Under the pieces are notes generated by a model. It saw only the letters and a list, made by a program, of their open reading frames with translations. It ran no database searches and was not told where the DNA came from. The translations under genes were made by a program, and so were the position numbers. A stretch of 64,000 bases of DNA, taken from assembly GCA_947502595.1 (NCBI GenBank), contig CANNAM010000004.1:181552-245551 (forward strand), given 5' to 3'. The DNA is from an uncultured Marinicella sp. (GTDB taxonomy: Bacteria; Pseudomonadota; Gammaproteobacteria; Xanthomonadales; Marinicellaceae). How positions within the stretch are numbered: position 1 is the stretch's first letter; the number at the start of each line of letters is the position of its first letter. Shown here piece by piece: positions 1 to 8,765 of this stretch.

Positions 1-1
1 T

Positions 2-835
2 CTGCCGGATTGCGAACGCGAGATTTGGTATGAGCACTTCCATCGATATGCCATGATAACTTCAATAGTCTCAGGTAAAGTTGTGTTGGATGCGGCGTGT
101 GGGGAAGGGTATGGCAGTGATTTATTGGCTCGGTATGCGGCTCAAGTTACAGGCATCGATATTTCTGCAGAAGCAATTAAACATGCCAATACCACTTACC
201 ATAGAGCCAATTTAAGTTACCAGCAATCGGATGTGTTGAGTTCTGAGTTGCCAACCAACAGCTTTGATGTGGTGGTTTCATTTGAAACTTTAGAGCATTT
301 GGCTGAGCATGAACAATTGCTGAAAAATTTTAAGCGGGTGCTGAAACCAGGTGGGTTGTTGGTTATATCCAGTCCGGATAAATCTGAGTACTCAGACAAG
401 ACTGGTTTTAATAACGAATACCACGTCAAGGAACTGTACCGACATGAACTTGAAGAGCTGTTGCAAGCCCATTTTAAATACAGCAAGTGGTTCGGTCAAA
501 AGTTAATGTTTAACTCAACCATTTGGGCGCTGGAACAACCGTTGAAGTCGTGCCAGTTTGATTGCATTGATGAACAAGGTCAGGTATTGAATCAACCGCC
601 TTTCACCCCAATGTACTATGTGGTTATGGCTTCAGATGAGCCAATTAATAATGACTTGTGTGTGGATTACTATACTTTTACAGAGCAGGCAGAAACTGTA
701 TACGGTCACTATAATGCAGTAATCAGAGCGCACATAGAATATGAAAATAAATACCATGAGCTGAAAAAAACTCATGAAAATTGGTTAAAGCACCCCGTCA
801 TAGGTCGCTTTATTAAATGGTTTAATAAGGATTGA
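2..835 (+). CDS. class I SAM-dependent methyltransferase (5' end outside window)
   Basis: The reading frame is open to the left window edge: codons before the first internal ATG (position 53) encode EREIWYEHFHRYAM, a stretch that commonly precedes the SAM-binding motif in this group of methyltransferases. The gene therefore very likely starts upstream and is truncated here. Motif I, LDAACGEGYGS, and the downstream GIDIS and FETLEHL segments give a Methyltransf_11-type Rossmann domain in the first half. The second half is not recognised and ends in a charged, helical tail. The stop overlaps the start of the next gene, and two glycosyltransferases follow, so it probably methylates a glycan or glycan precursor. 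The substrate cannot be told from sequence. Confidence 0.88.
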   Translation: MPDCEREIWYEHFHRYAMITSIVSGKVVLDAACGEGYGSDLLARYAAQVTGIDISAEAIKHANTTYHRANLSYQQSDVLSSELPTNSFDVVVSFETLEHLAEHEQLLKNFKRVLKPGGLLVISSPDKSEYSDKTGFNNEYHVKELYRHELEELLQAHFKYSKWFGQKLMFNSTIWALEQPLKSCQFDCIDEQGQVLNQPPFTPMYYVVMASDEPINNDLCVDYYTFTEQAETVYGHYNAVIRAHIEYENKYHELKKTHENWLKHPVIGRFIKWFNKD

Positions 836-2634
836 ACATGGAATTTGAATTTAATTTTGGTGAACACAATATACAAAAAGCCAAACCACACGACCCTAAT
901 TTGTATGCTTCCGTTGCTGGCACAGCATTACAGCTAGGTAAAGATGAACTGGTTTTTTTAGATCGCAAGAACACCAATCACATCATGACCTTGCAGGTTT
1001 TGCAGGCGATGAGCTTAACGCAACAGTTCAAACCCATGGATGAGCATGTGGCGACCATCGCAGAAAATATACCAGAGTTAAGCGGCCAGCATGAAGCCAT
1101 AGAAACAGTGTTGGGGTTTCTGAAATCTAAAGGTTTACTGGTCAGTGATCAGCAATGGTTGACTGAGTTAAAAAATCAACAAAAAGTCAACGTCAATAAA
1201 TATGCTGGCATGGTGGTGCGCACATGTAACCGCCCTGAACATTTACAGCGATTGATCCAATCGTTTGAAAATTACCAAGCTGAACACGGTACACAGGACA
1301 TGGTATTGGTTTTTGATGATTCTAACGATGCGAAAATCGAAGAACAAAATCAAAAAATCTGTCAATCTGCAAAAGTAAGTGTTAAATACCATGGCCGATC
1401 TTGGCAAAACCAATTCATTGGTATGTTGAAAGAAAATTTTCCAGAGCACAGCAAACAAATAGATTGGTTGTTAAAAGCGCGACCAGGTTTTACAGGTGGT
1501 CGGGTATGGAACTTGGCTTTACTTGCATTGGTGGGTAAAAAGTTCAGCTTTTATGATGATGACTATTTAATCCAGCCAAGACGAACCATTGAAAGCAATG
1601 AAAAACAAATTAACTTGGCTGAAAATGCAGAGCTTGATGTCGGTTTTGGTCTAAACATCAGAGACATCAAATCCAAAAGCACATCCGTAGCTTCTGATTC
1701 ACTGGGTGCGATGGTTGATGCGTGTGGTCAAAACTTTGGTCAGTGGCTGTTGAGTCAAATAGATATAGAAACCTCATCTTTGTATGGTTTGAGGTTAACT
1801 GATTTAGAACGATTTGCCTCAGATTCAGTCATAAAATCAACTGGCAATGGTACTTGGGGAAGTCCCAGGGCTGAAAGTAATTACTGGTTGTATTTACTCA
1901 AGGGTGAGCAACGTGAAGCCTTTTGGCAAGACCGTGAAACTTATTTAGATAATATTGAAGCTTCACACTTGTTGCATTATTCGCCTAATTATCAAGCACT
2001 GGCGACTGCTAATTTTGCACCATCTACCATTGATTGCAGCAGCTTTACGCCATTTTCAATGCCAATCAATAAAAATGAGGACCATTTTTTTAATTGCATG
2101 ATGACTGGGTGTTACCCCAATCAGGTGGCCTTGCATTTTCCAACCATGATGGGACACATACAAACCAGTAAAAGAAACAGAAGTAATTTTAACCACATTG
2201 CCAGAAAGCCGAATTTCAATAACTTTGTAGGTGACTTTATTCTGTCCAAGGGACCATTGGTGGAAACCATAGATCCAGTCACAAGGTTTCAAAATTTAGC
2301 CGCAATATTAGAGGATTTACGGACGTGTAAGGATGAGGTTATCATTAATAAACTCAAAGAATACATGACCAAAACCAGAAGTGATTTGGTGTTCTCTTTA
2401 CAAAATATCCTGGATGAAGTGCCTGATGCGCCAATTTATTGGCAGGCCGATATAAGAGAAATTATTCAAGCCAATGGTAAGGCTGTTAAGTCTTCTCAAG
2501 CGCCTGTTCTGACCGACTGGAATGAAGGCTTGGATATGGCTGCATGTGTTGAGCAGGCCCGAAATGATTTAAATGAAGTGGTGCAAGCGATGGAAGTGTG
2601 GCCTAAGTTGTGGGCATTTTGTCAGGGCCAGTAA
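832..2634 (+). CDS. PqqD-like domain fused to a GT-A-type glycosyltransferase
   Basis: The protein has 600 residues. Residues about 30-110 resemble a PqqD-like winged-helix peptide-binding fold: a strand pair around DELVFLDRK, a helical part, then FLKSKGLL. Residues about 126-260 look like the start of a GT-A glycosyltransferase, with MVVRTCNRPEHLQRLIQS as the nucleotide-sugar entry motif and an acidic triplet (Asp242-Asp244, YDDDYL) as the likely metal-binding DxD. The rest, to residue 600, is not recognised. The start overlaps the methyltransferase stop by 4 bp, and a GT2 gene follows 3 bp after the stop, so the three are translated together. Glycan assembly is likely. The PqqD-like assignment is by pattern only, and donor and acceptor are unknown. 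Confidence 0.72.
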   Translation: MNMEFEFNFGEHNIQKAKPHDPNLYASVAGTALQLGKDELVFLDRKNTNHIMTLQVLQAMSLTQQFKPMDEHVATIAENIPELSGQHEAIETVLGFLKSKGLLVSDQQWLTELKNQQKVNVNKYAGMVVRTCNRPEHLQRLIQSFENYQAEHGTQDMVLVFDDSNDAKIEEQNQKICQSAKVSVKYHGRSWQNQFIGMLKENFPEHSKQIDWLLKARPGFTGGRVWNLALLALVGKKFSFYDDDYLIQPRRTIESNEKQINLAENAELDVGFGLNIRDIKSKSTSVASDSLGAMVDACGQNFGQWLLSQIDIETSSLYGLRLTDLERFASDSVIKSTGNGTWGSPRAESNYWLYLLKGEQREAFWQDRETYLDNIEASHLLHYSPNYQALATANFAPSTIDCSSFTPFSMPINKNEDHFFNCMMTGCYPNQVALHFPTMMGHIQTSKRNRSNFNHIARKPNFNNFVGDFILSKGPLVETIDPVTRFQNLAAILEDLRTCKDEVIINKLKEYMTKTRSDLVFSLQNILDEVPDAPIYWQADIREIIQANGKAVKSSQAPVLTDWNEGLDMAACVEQARNDLNEVVQAMEVWPKLWAFCQGQ

Positions 2635-2637
2635 ATA

Positions 2638-3462
2638 ATGATTAAGCCAACAGCTGAACTTGATGTAGTGGTGGTGAACTACAACTCAGGTTCAGCTTTG
2701 GCTCAGTGTATTCAAACCATTACCCAATTTGAAATGTTGAACCTCAATGTTGTTGTCATTGATAACCATTCTTCAGACCAATCAATGACTGCTTTAGAAG
2801 ACATGATCAAGTCCAACGGATGGAATGTAAATACCTTGTATAACAACAGTAATTTAGGTTTTGCCAAAGCCTGTAATCAAGGAGCCAGTACAGGACAGAC
2901 TGATTACATCGCTTTTATTAATCCTGATTGTTTCATCAATGGACAGCAGCTGCTGCATTTGAAACAACGCTTGTCCGAAAATACCCAAGCGGGATTAATT
3001 GGCTGCCGGGTGCTGAATCCAGACATGACACTACAGGCGGCAAGTAGACGCCGATTACCCACTTTCTGGCGCATTGTGTTTCACCTCACTGGTCTCTCAA
3101 GGCTGCCATTTTTCACAGGAATACACATCAAAGACCAAGGTTTGTTTGATTCTGTAGTTACAGTTGAAGCGGTCAATGGTGCATGTTTAATGGTTAAAAG
3201 AACCGCTTTTCAACAAGTTGGTGGCTACGATGAAAATTACCCTTTACATTTTGAAGACCTGGACTTGTTTGCTACTTTACAGTGCAACAACAAGGCGGTG
3301 TTGTATGACTCAAGTGTGCAAGTGGTGCACCTGCACGGTCATTCTGATCAACAAGTCGCACAAGTGAAGGCCTGGAAGCGCCGGGGTTTGTTGTTGTTCA
3401 TGCAAAAGCACCGCCCCAAGTGGGAATATAAAATCAGTCGTTTTTTTCTGGGTCTAAAATAA
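2638..3462 (+). CDS. family 2 glycosyltransferase (rhamnosyltransferase-like)
   Basis: This 274-residue protein is a GT2 enzyme. The N-terminal VVVVNYNSG strand, VVIDNHSSDQS, the NLGFAKACNQG segment and FINPDC are the usual nucleotide-sugar-binding landmarks of the rhamnosyltransferase-like GT2 subgroup, and NGACLMVKR with HFEDLDL marks the acceptor and catalytic half. No membrane helix is evident, so it is probably cytoplasmic or peripheral. It follows the preceding glycosyltransferase by 3 bp. Its last 29 bp overlap the 3' end of rsmI, which is read from the opposite strand. The sugar transferred is not known. Confidence 0.9.
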   Translation: MIKPTAELDVVVVNYNSGSALAQCIQTITQFEMLNLNVVVIDNHSSDQSMTALEDMIKSNGWNVNTLYNNSNLGFAKACNQGASTGQTDYIAFINPDCFINGQQLLHLKQRLSENTQAGLIGCRVLNPDMTLQAASRRRLPTFWRIVFHLTGLSRLPFFTGIHIKDQGLFDSVVTVEAVNGACLMVKRTAFQQVGGYDENYPLHFEDLDLFATLQCNNKAVLYDSSVQVVHLHGHSDQQVAQVKAWKRRGLLLFMQKHRPKWEYKISRFFLGLK

Positions 3463-4297
3463 ACTGATAAACTTGTTTCTTATTAATTTTAAAGTGATCT
3501 GCAACAATTTTGGCCGCAATTTTTGGTGGCAAATGGTCTTTTAAACTCAAGGCCAGTGACGCTTGCTCGCCGTTGATGGTGTTGCTTTTGGTGCTGTTCT
3601 CACCTTGGACAGCCAACACAAACTCACCCTTTTGATAATTACGATTGGCTTGGATCAGCTGCAACAGCTCACCGGCATTGCCACGAAATACTTGCTCAAA
3701 TGTTTTGGTCAGTTCTCGTCCCATAGCGACCTGAGTTTCAGCACCAAAAACTTCTAATAATTGCTCCACCGAAGTCAGGATTCGGTGCGAAGACTCATAA
3801 AATACGTGTGTGGCTACCAATGGCTGCCAGCTTTGGTAGGTGGTCAGTCTTTGTTGTGATTTGGGCGGTAAAAAGCCATGGAAGACAAAAGGATTGGTGT
3901 TGATGGCTGCCACCGACAACAAGGCTATCATTGCCGAAGGGCCTGGAATGGGTACGACAGGTATTTTATGTTGATGCGCCAATTGCAGCAAAGGATAGCC
4001 GGGATCGCTGATCAGTGGGGTACCTGCATCTGAAATCAAGGCAATGTTGTCACCGCCCAGAATCATATTGATGATGTGGGTAGAACCATGGTTTTCATTG
4101 TGCTGATGCAAGGCCAAAGTTTTGGTGTTGATGTTATGTGCTTGAAACAGGCGTTGACTGTGACGGGTGTCCTCACAGGCGACCAAGTCACAATTTTGCA
4201 GCACTTCAATGGCCCTCAAAGTAATGTCTTTGAGATTACCAATTGGTGTGGCTACCACATATAATGTACCCACTTGAGTTGTAGAAGAATCATTCAT
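3434..4297 (-). CDS. rsmI: 16S rRNA (cytidine-1402-2'-O)-methyltransferase RsmI
   Basis: RsmI methylates the 2'-O of C1402 in 16S rRNA using SAM. The 287-residue protein begins MNDSSTTQVGTLYVVATPIG, and the tetrapyrrole-methylase signatures are clear: GTLYVVATPIGNLKD, CEDTRHS, LISDAGTPLISDPG and the VPIPGPSA loop. The frame stays open to 4456, but the extra residues are not RsmI-like and would overlap lpoA, so the start is placed at 4297, where the family homology begins. Only about 40 bp separate it from divergent lpoA, the arrangement of yraL and lpoA in E. coli. Its 3' end overlaps the convergent glycosyltransferase. Confidence 0.96.
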   Translation of the reverse strand: MNDSSTTQVGTLYVVATPIGNLKDITLRAIEVLQNCDLVACEDTRHSQRLFQAHNINTKTLALHQHNENHGSTHIINMILGGDNIALISDAGTPLISDPGYPLLQLAHQHKIPVVPIPGPSAMIALLSVAAINTNPFVFHGFLPPKSQQRLTTYQSWQPLVATHVFYESSHRILTSVEQLLEVFGAETQVAMGRELTKTFEQVFRGNAGELLQLIQANRNYQKGEFVLAVQGENSTKSNTINGEQASLALSLKDHLPPKIAAKIVADHFKINKKQVYQFILDPEKND

Positions 4298-4337
4298 CGA
4301 ACAGTATTTTAATGGTTTCTGAGGTAAAATCCTAAAC

Positions 4338-6110
4338 ATGTTAAAAAATATCCGAAATACACTGCTGATTGCAGTATATATGGCAGTATTGGTGGCTTGT
4401 GGCAGCGGTGGGTCAGGTACGCATGTAAGACCGCAAAATGAAGTGGCCAAAACCAAGGGTTTGGCATTGTATGCTGAAAAAAATTATTTTGCGGCTACTG
4501 ACTGGCTGAGTCAGTATTGGAGCAAACATCCTGACGATGTAGAAGCTTATGTGGCCTTGTTAGACGCATGGCAACAACTGGGTGAAGTGACTCAAGTATG
4601 GAAATTATTAAATGAATCTGACATACAGGCTGCAGAGGTAGAGATCATTGAAGCTGAATTGGCCAGTCAAAATCAACACTGTGATGAGTCAGTCGCAATA
4701 ACCAAAGACATCAACCATGTCTTTTTATCTGAATACTGGCAACCACGCTATTGGCTGGTCAGGGCCCAGTGTTTAGCAGTTGAGAAACAGCATTTGGCTG
4801 CCGTGGAGGCTTTGGTTCAGGTTGAGGCGTACCTTGCTGATGAATTAAACATACAAGCACACCACGATCAAATTGTTAATCATTTGCTTCGCATCAGTGA
4901 AGCAGAATTGATTTTGGCCATTGGCAACAGCGAATACGATGCAATCATGCAAGGCTGGCTGGAAGCGGCGTATGTAAATTTTGGTGCTGACGGTGTCTCT
5001 GGAGAAGGTTGGCTGCAACAATGGATCGATCATCCGGCATCAAGTTATTTTTTGGATTTAAATCAGGTTAATAGTCAACAAAAAGTAGCCGTACTGTTGC
5101 CATTTTCTGGTCGATTCAATGCCGTAGCCAAAGCTGTGCAAAAAGGCCTGCTAGCGGCTGCAGTGGCAGATACGAATAATCAGAATGATTTGTTGTTCTA
5201 TGACACTGGCAGCCAAGCAGAAAATACCGCAGCAGCTTGGTATGCAGCGCAAGAAAATCAGGCTGATATGATTATTGGCCCACTAGATAAGGCTTCAATT
5301 GATGCGGTTGAACTGCTGCCGGCTGCTACCATTCCGGTGGTGATGTTGAATCAGACTCAAGCAAATTACTTTCAATTCACCCTGTCGCCTGAAGGTGAAG
5401 CGGAACAAGCGGCTGAGAGGATGATCAATGATGGCAATAAGAGGGTGTTGATTCTGGCTCCTAACGACGCATGGGGAGAGCGAATGACCACTGCTTTTGC
5501 GCAGCGTTTCGTTGATTGGGGCGGTCAAATCATTACCAATACTTATTTTCAGCCTGCACAAAATGACTACTCTGCACAGTTAAGGCAGACATTGGGTTTG
5601 GTAGAAAGCCAATTAAGGGCAAAGAATTTACAAGGGTTCTTGAACCTCAATTTGTCATCTGAAGAAGTTGTGCGCTCTGATATTGACGCTATATTTCTTG
5701 CTGCTAAACCCTCATTTGCAAGGCTGATGGTTCCTCAACTGAAGTTTCACCATGCCGCCAATATACCGGTTTATGCCACTTCACATGTGTTTGATGGAAT
5801 GAATAACGAACAGCACAACCGCGATTTGCAAGGTGTTCGATTTGCATTGAGTCCAATTGAAATGAACTCAAGTAGTTTGCAAGAAGTTTTACCTTTTGAT
5901 ACCCAGCGCATCAACACCGATAAACAACTGTTTTCGTTGGGTTATGATGCCTATCAACTGATTTCCAGGCTGGGTTGGATGAGTCGAGTCAATACCGGTG
6001 TAATTGAAGGCCTGACGGGAAAAGTGACCCTTGGCCTTAACGGACATTTTAAGCGGGGCTTGTCATGGGCAGAATACAACAATGGCTCAATCATTGCCTT
6101 GCCAGAATAA
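4338..6110 (+). CDS. lpoA: LpoA/LppC, outer-membrane lipoprotein activator of PBP1A
   Basis: LpoA is an outer-membrane lipoprotein that reaches through the periplasm to stimulate peptidoglycan synthesis by PBP1A. The 590-residue product has a lipoprotein signal peptide with lipobox LVAC and modified Cys at residue 21. Residues about 30-230 form a TPR-like helical N-terminal domain, and the C-terminal two thirds, from KVAVLLPFSGRF, is a periplasmic-binding-protein-like fold, the LppC arrangement. A GAGG sequence lies 13 bases before the ATG, rather far for a strong ribosome-binding site. It heads the lpoA-yraN-dolP group, and the yraN start lies inside its last 46 bp. Confidence 0.95.
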   Translation: MLKNIRNTLLIAVYMAVLVACGSGGSGTHVRPQNEVAKTKGLALYAEKNYFAATDWLSQYWSKHPDDVEAYVALLDAWQQLGEVTQVWKLLNESDIQAAEVEIIEAELASQNQHCDESVAITKDINHVFLSEYWQPRYWLVRAQCLAVEKQHLAAVEALVQVEAYLADELNIQAHHDQIVNHLLRISEAELILAIGNSEYDAIMQGWLEAAYVNFGADGVSGEGWLQQWIDHPASSYFLDLNQVNSQQKVAVLLPFSGRFNAVAKAVQKGLLAAAVADTNNQNDLLFYDTGSQAENTAAAWYAAQENQADMIIGPLDKASIDAVELLPAATIPVVMLNQTQANYFQFTLSPEGEAEQAAERMINDGNKRVLILAPNDAWGERMTTAFAQRFVDWGGQIITNTYFQPAQNDYSAQLRQTLGLVESQLRAKNLQGFLNLNLSSEEVVRSDIDAIFLAAKPSFARLMVPQLKFHHAANIPVYATSHVFDGMNNEQHNRDLQGVRFALSPIEMNSSSLQEVLPFDTQRINTDKQLFSLGYDAYQLISRLGWMSRVNTGVIEGLTGKVTLGLNGHFKRGLSWAEYNNGSIIALPE

Positions 6111-6466
6111 GGCGTTCAACAACACCAGGCGCTCAAGCAGAAGACATGGCTTGTCGGTATTTACGTAAGCACGGATTGCAGTTAATTGCGAAGAATTACA
6201 GCACCAAAGCAGGCGAAATTGATTTGATTATGCTTGATGACCAGCAGTATGTATTTGTAGAAGTGAAACATCGCACTCGAACAAATTGGGCTGATGCTGC
6301 AGAAGCAGTGACTTATCATAAACAACAAAAAGTCATCAAAGCAGCGCAACAATATTTGCAACAAAAGAAACTTTATGACCAAGTGGATTGTCGATTTGAT
6401 GTGGTGGCCATTGATGGTGAATTGGCTGCTGCTGAGATTGCATGGCTGAAACATGCATTTTACTGA
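6065..6466 (+). CDS. yraN: YraN family (UPF0102) nuclease-fold protein
   Basis: A 133-residue UPF0102 protein. The family core is present: GAQAEDMACRYLRKHG, then AGEIDLIMLD and YVFVEVKHR, which carry the acidic and lysine residues of a restriction-endonuclease-like fold (D in EIDLI, ExK in VEVK). Biochemical function in bacteria is not settled. The chosen ATG lies 46 bp inside lpoA; no later Met precedes the conserved core except one in AEDMAC, so this start is preferred. Position between lpoA and dolP is the order seen in E. coli, but diaA is missing from the block. Confidence 0.93.
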   Translation: MGRIQQWLNHCLARIRRSTTPGAQAEDMACRYLRKHGLQLIAKNYSTKAGEIDLIMLDDQQYVFVEVKHRTRTNWADAAEAVTYHKQQKVIKAAQQYLQQKKLYDQVDCRFDVVAIDGELAAAEIAWLKHAFY

Positions 6467-6506
6467 ATATATGAACTTTAATGGGTGTATGGAAATGAGA
6501 AATAAA

Positions 6507-7088
6507 ATGAAACAACTGAAAGTGTTGCTTGTAACAGCAACTTTATTGGCTGGCTTATCAGCCTGCGCACCAGTACTTATAGGTGGCGCAATCGTCACTG
6601 GGGTGAATATTGCTCATGACCGCCGATCAGCAGGTCAGGTGCTGGATGATAAAATCATTACGGCCAGTGTAAAAAATGAAATTCGCAAATCATTGATTGA
6701 TGACAGTCGCATCAAAGTAGATTCATACAATGGTGTGGTGCTGTTGGCAGGTGAGGTCAAAACCGCTGCAGATAGAATCAAAGCAGAAGACTCCGCTGCC
6801 ATTAAAGATGGGGTTATTAATGTGGTCAATGAATTGAAGTTGGTCGATGAGATTTCTAATTTAGCCCGACGCAGTAAGGACAGTTATACCAGTTCCAAAG
6901 CCAAGGCGTCGTTACTGAAAATTGATATACAAGGTTTCGACCCTACCCGGGTAAAAATCACTACAGCCAATCGTGAAGTGTATTTAATGGGCATAGTCAG
7001 TCGTGATGAAGCGGATGCAGTGGTAGAACGAATCAGACATTTACGTGGGGTTGATCGGGTGGTAAAAATATTTGAATACAACAATTGA
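6507..7088 (+). CDS. dolP: DolP-like outer-membrane lipoprotein with two BON domains
   Basis: The mature protein is a lipoprotein: MKQLKVLLVTATLLAGLSAC is a signal sequence with lipobox LSAC and Cys20. Two BON domains follow, at about residues 45-115 (ending GVINVVNELKL) and about 120-190 (ending LRGVDRVVKIFEY). In E. coli DolP (YraP) maintains outer-membrane integrity and binds anionic phospholipid. The frame extends upstream to 6453, and 6495 is another possible ATG, but 6507 gives the shortest signal peptide and has a GAGA seven bases before it. It closes the lpoA-yraN-dolP operon and converges with the GIY-YIG gene. Confidence 0.9.
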   Translation: MKQLKVLLVTATLLAGLSACAPVLIGGAIVTGVNIAHDRRSAGQVLDDKIITASVKNEIRKSLIDDSRIKVDSYNGVVLLAGEVKTAADRIKAEDSAAIKDGVINVVNELKLVDEISNLARRSKDSYTSSKAKASLLKIDIQGFDPTRVKITTANREVYLMGIVSRDEADAVVERIRHLRGVDRVVKIFEYNN

Positions 7089-7151
7089 TGCTGTAATCAG
7101 AGAACCTTGGTGCTGATAAAAACGCTGATGCTTGTTAAACATACCTTGAAG

Positions 7152-7448
7152 TCATAACAATACAGACGTTAATTGATCCAGGTTGTATTGCTTGCTGATG
7201 ATTTGTCTTTTGGCTGTAGGTTTTAGTTTTTTGAGCTTTATTTCCAGTGATTGGGCTGCAGCTCGGGAGCCAACTTTGACTTGGTAGACAATTTCTAATT
7301 GCTTGAATCTTCGGGTGAATTTAGCACCGTGTGGGTGGCCAGCTTGGTGTTGTTTCAGCCTGGCGATTGGATCAATAGCAATGCCAGTGTATAAAACTTG
7401 CTGGTCACACAATAAAACATACAAGTGGTAATCTGTCTCATCAGTCAT
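7152..7448 (-). CDS. GIY-YIG nuclease family protein (UPF0213, YhbQ-like)
   Basis: This 98-residue protein is a stand-alone GIY-YIG domain. YHLYVLLCDQQVLYTGIAID contains the two signature triplets in degenerate form (Y-V-L and Y-T-G), and RLKQHQAGHPHGAKFTRR carries the conserved Arg/His block of the UPF0213 group. A catalytic Glu-like position is less clear (SLEIKLKKL). Related proteins have DNA-binding or nuclease activity, but a physiological role is not established. It starts 8 bp inside the end of rnfE, so it is probably the last gene of the metG-rnf transcript. Confidence 0.9.
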   Translation of the reverse strand: MTDETDYHLYVLLCDQQVLYTGIAIDPIARLKQHQAGHPHGAKFTRRFKQLEIVYQVKVGSRAAAQSLEIKLKKLKPTAKRQIISKQYNLDQLTSVLL

Positions 7449-8097
7449 TACTGGTTAGGCTTTTTTTGGTGGCTGCTAACTTAAGGTCTCGCTTATTTTT
7501 TATTGCCACTAAGATGGCCAGTGCAAAGAATGCGCCTGGTGGTAGTATGGCAATTAAAAAGCCACCGTAATTTGGTAACAACGTCAGCTCAACATGTTGG
7601 CCGATGTCCCCCAGCAGCAAGTGTGCTTGGGAAAACAAGGTGCCTTGGCCGATCACTTCTCGCATCACACCAATCACAAACATCACCAGTGCAAAACCTA
7701 AACCCACAAAAAAACCGTCCTTGATTGACAGCCACCAAGCGTTTTTTGAAGCAAAGGCTTCAGCTCGTGCCATAATCAGGCAGTTGGTGACAATCAGTGG
7801 GATAAAAATGCCTAAGGTCAAGTACAGCTGATGAAAATAGGCGTTCATCATCATTTCCAAAGTGGTGACGACGCTGGCAATCAACAATACAAATAACGGT
7901 ATTCTGATTTCTTTTTTGGTGATGGGGCGGATCACAGAAACCAAAAAATTGGTGACCACCACCACTGCAATGGTGGCAAGGCCCATGCCTAAGGCATTGA
8001 TTGCGGTGTTAGACACTGCCAGTAATGGACACAGTCCCAGCATTTGTACCAAAGCAGCGTTGTTATCCAATAATCGGGTTTTAATGAATTCACTCAT
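7441..8097 (-). CDS. rnfE: electron transport complex subunit RnfE
   Basis: RnfE is one of the two homologous membrane subunits (with RnfA) of the Rnf complex, which couples electron flow between ferredoxin and NAD to ion movement; in E. coli the same complex (Rsx) reduces SoxR. The 218-residue product has about six membrane helices, starting after LVQMLGLCPLLAVSNTA, the conserved first-helix cysteine motif that also occurs in RnfA ([11 protein letters not shown]). It overlaps rnfG by 4 bp upstream and the GIY-YIG gene downstream. Length and order match the family. Confidence 0.95.
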   Translation of the reverse strand: MSEFIKTRLLDNNAALVQMLGLCPLLAVSNTAINALGMGLATIAVVVVTNFLVSVIRPITKKEIRIPLFVLLIASVVTTLEMMMNAYFHQLYLTLGIFIPLIVTNCLIMARAEAFASKNAWWLSIKDGFFVGLGFALVMFVIGVMREVIGQGTLFSQAHLLLGDIGQHVELTLLPNYGGFLIAILPPGAFFALAILVAIKNKRDLKLAATKKSLTSND

Positions 8098-8765
8098 GGC
8101 TGTTTCTCATTAGCGGTGGCTTTGCTCAGCATAAAGTTTTGCTGAAATAACAGTGCTTGTTTGATTGCTGCAACCACTGCGCGAGGGGTGATGGTGGCTG
8201 CGGTAATTTGATCAAATGCGCCTTGGTCTTTTTTAACCCGCCATTGCTGTTCTGTGGGATGATGCAATGAAGTGCCTGGGAATTGTAGTAGCCAATCGCT
8301 CTTTTTACTTTCAATCAGGTCGCCTAGGCCAGGTGTTTCTTTGTGCTCAATGATTTCTACTGCGGTGATTTGACCATTAAAATCTCCGCCGACTTTTACA
8401 CCCACCAATATATTAATGTCACCAGAATAGCCATTGCGCGCGGTCACCGGTATGGCCATGATGGTGAGGCTGTGGTCTAATTTCCCGAGGTAAAGGGTTG
8501 TTGGTTTGCGGTGGCCCAATTGCACCGGTTCAAAGATTTCAATGGCATCTTCAATTAAATCATTATCAATGGTCTGTGGCGGTATCAAACGCTGTAATGA
8601 TGCCAGCTTGTTGGCCAGCTGAATGGCCTCAATTTTATCTGCGGTTATGGTGTGGCTGAACATCAATAGTGCGCTGGTTATCAGGGTCATAACAGCCAAG
8701 ATTACGGGCAGCATCCATTTTTTATTGGTTGTTGTTGCCGTATTTTGAGAGGCAGATTCAGTCAT
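8094..8765 (-). CDS. rnfG: electron transport complex subunit RnfG (FMN-bearing)
   Basis: RnfG is a membrane-anchored periplasmic subunit that carries covalent FMN on a threonine. The 223-residue protein has one N-terminal helix (about residues 17-40) and an FMN_bind domain with HKETPGLGD and, near the end, DQITAATITPRAV. The acceptor threonine should be Thr191. The usual flavinylation motif is [ST]GATxT; here the glycine is replaced by alanine (TAATIT), a mild deviation. It overlaps rnfD by 8 bp and rnfE by 4 bp. Confidence 0.94.
   Translation of the reverse strand: MTESASQNTATTTNKKWMLPVILAVMTLITSALLMFSHTITADKIEAIQLANKLASLQRLIPPQTIDNDLIEDAIEIFEPVQLGHRKPTTLYLGKLDHSLTIMAIPVTARNGYSGDINILVGVKVGGDFNGQITAVEIIEHKETPGLGDLIESKKSDWLLQFPGTSLHHPTEQQWRVKKDQGAFDQITAATITPRAVVAAIKQALLFQQNFMLSKATANEKQP

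Noticed and set aside
4298..4456. N-terminal extension of rsmI
   Set aside because: The frame is open, but it overlaps lpoA and lacks family similarity; RsmI homology starts at 4297.
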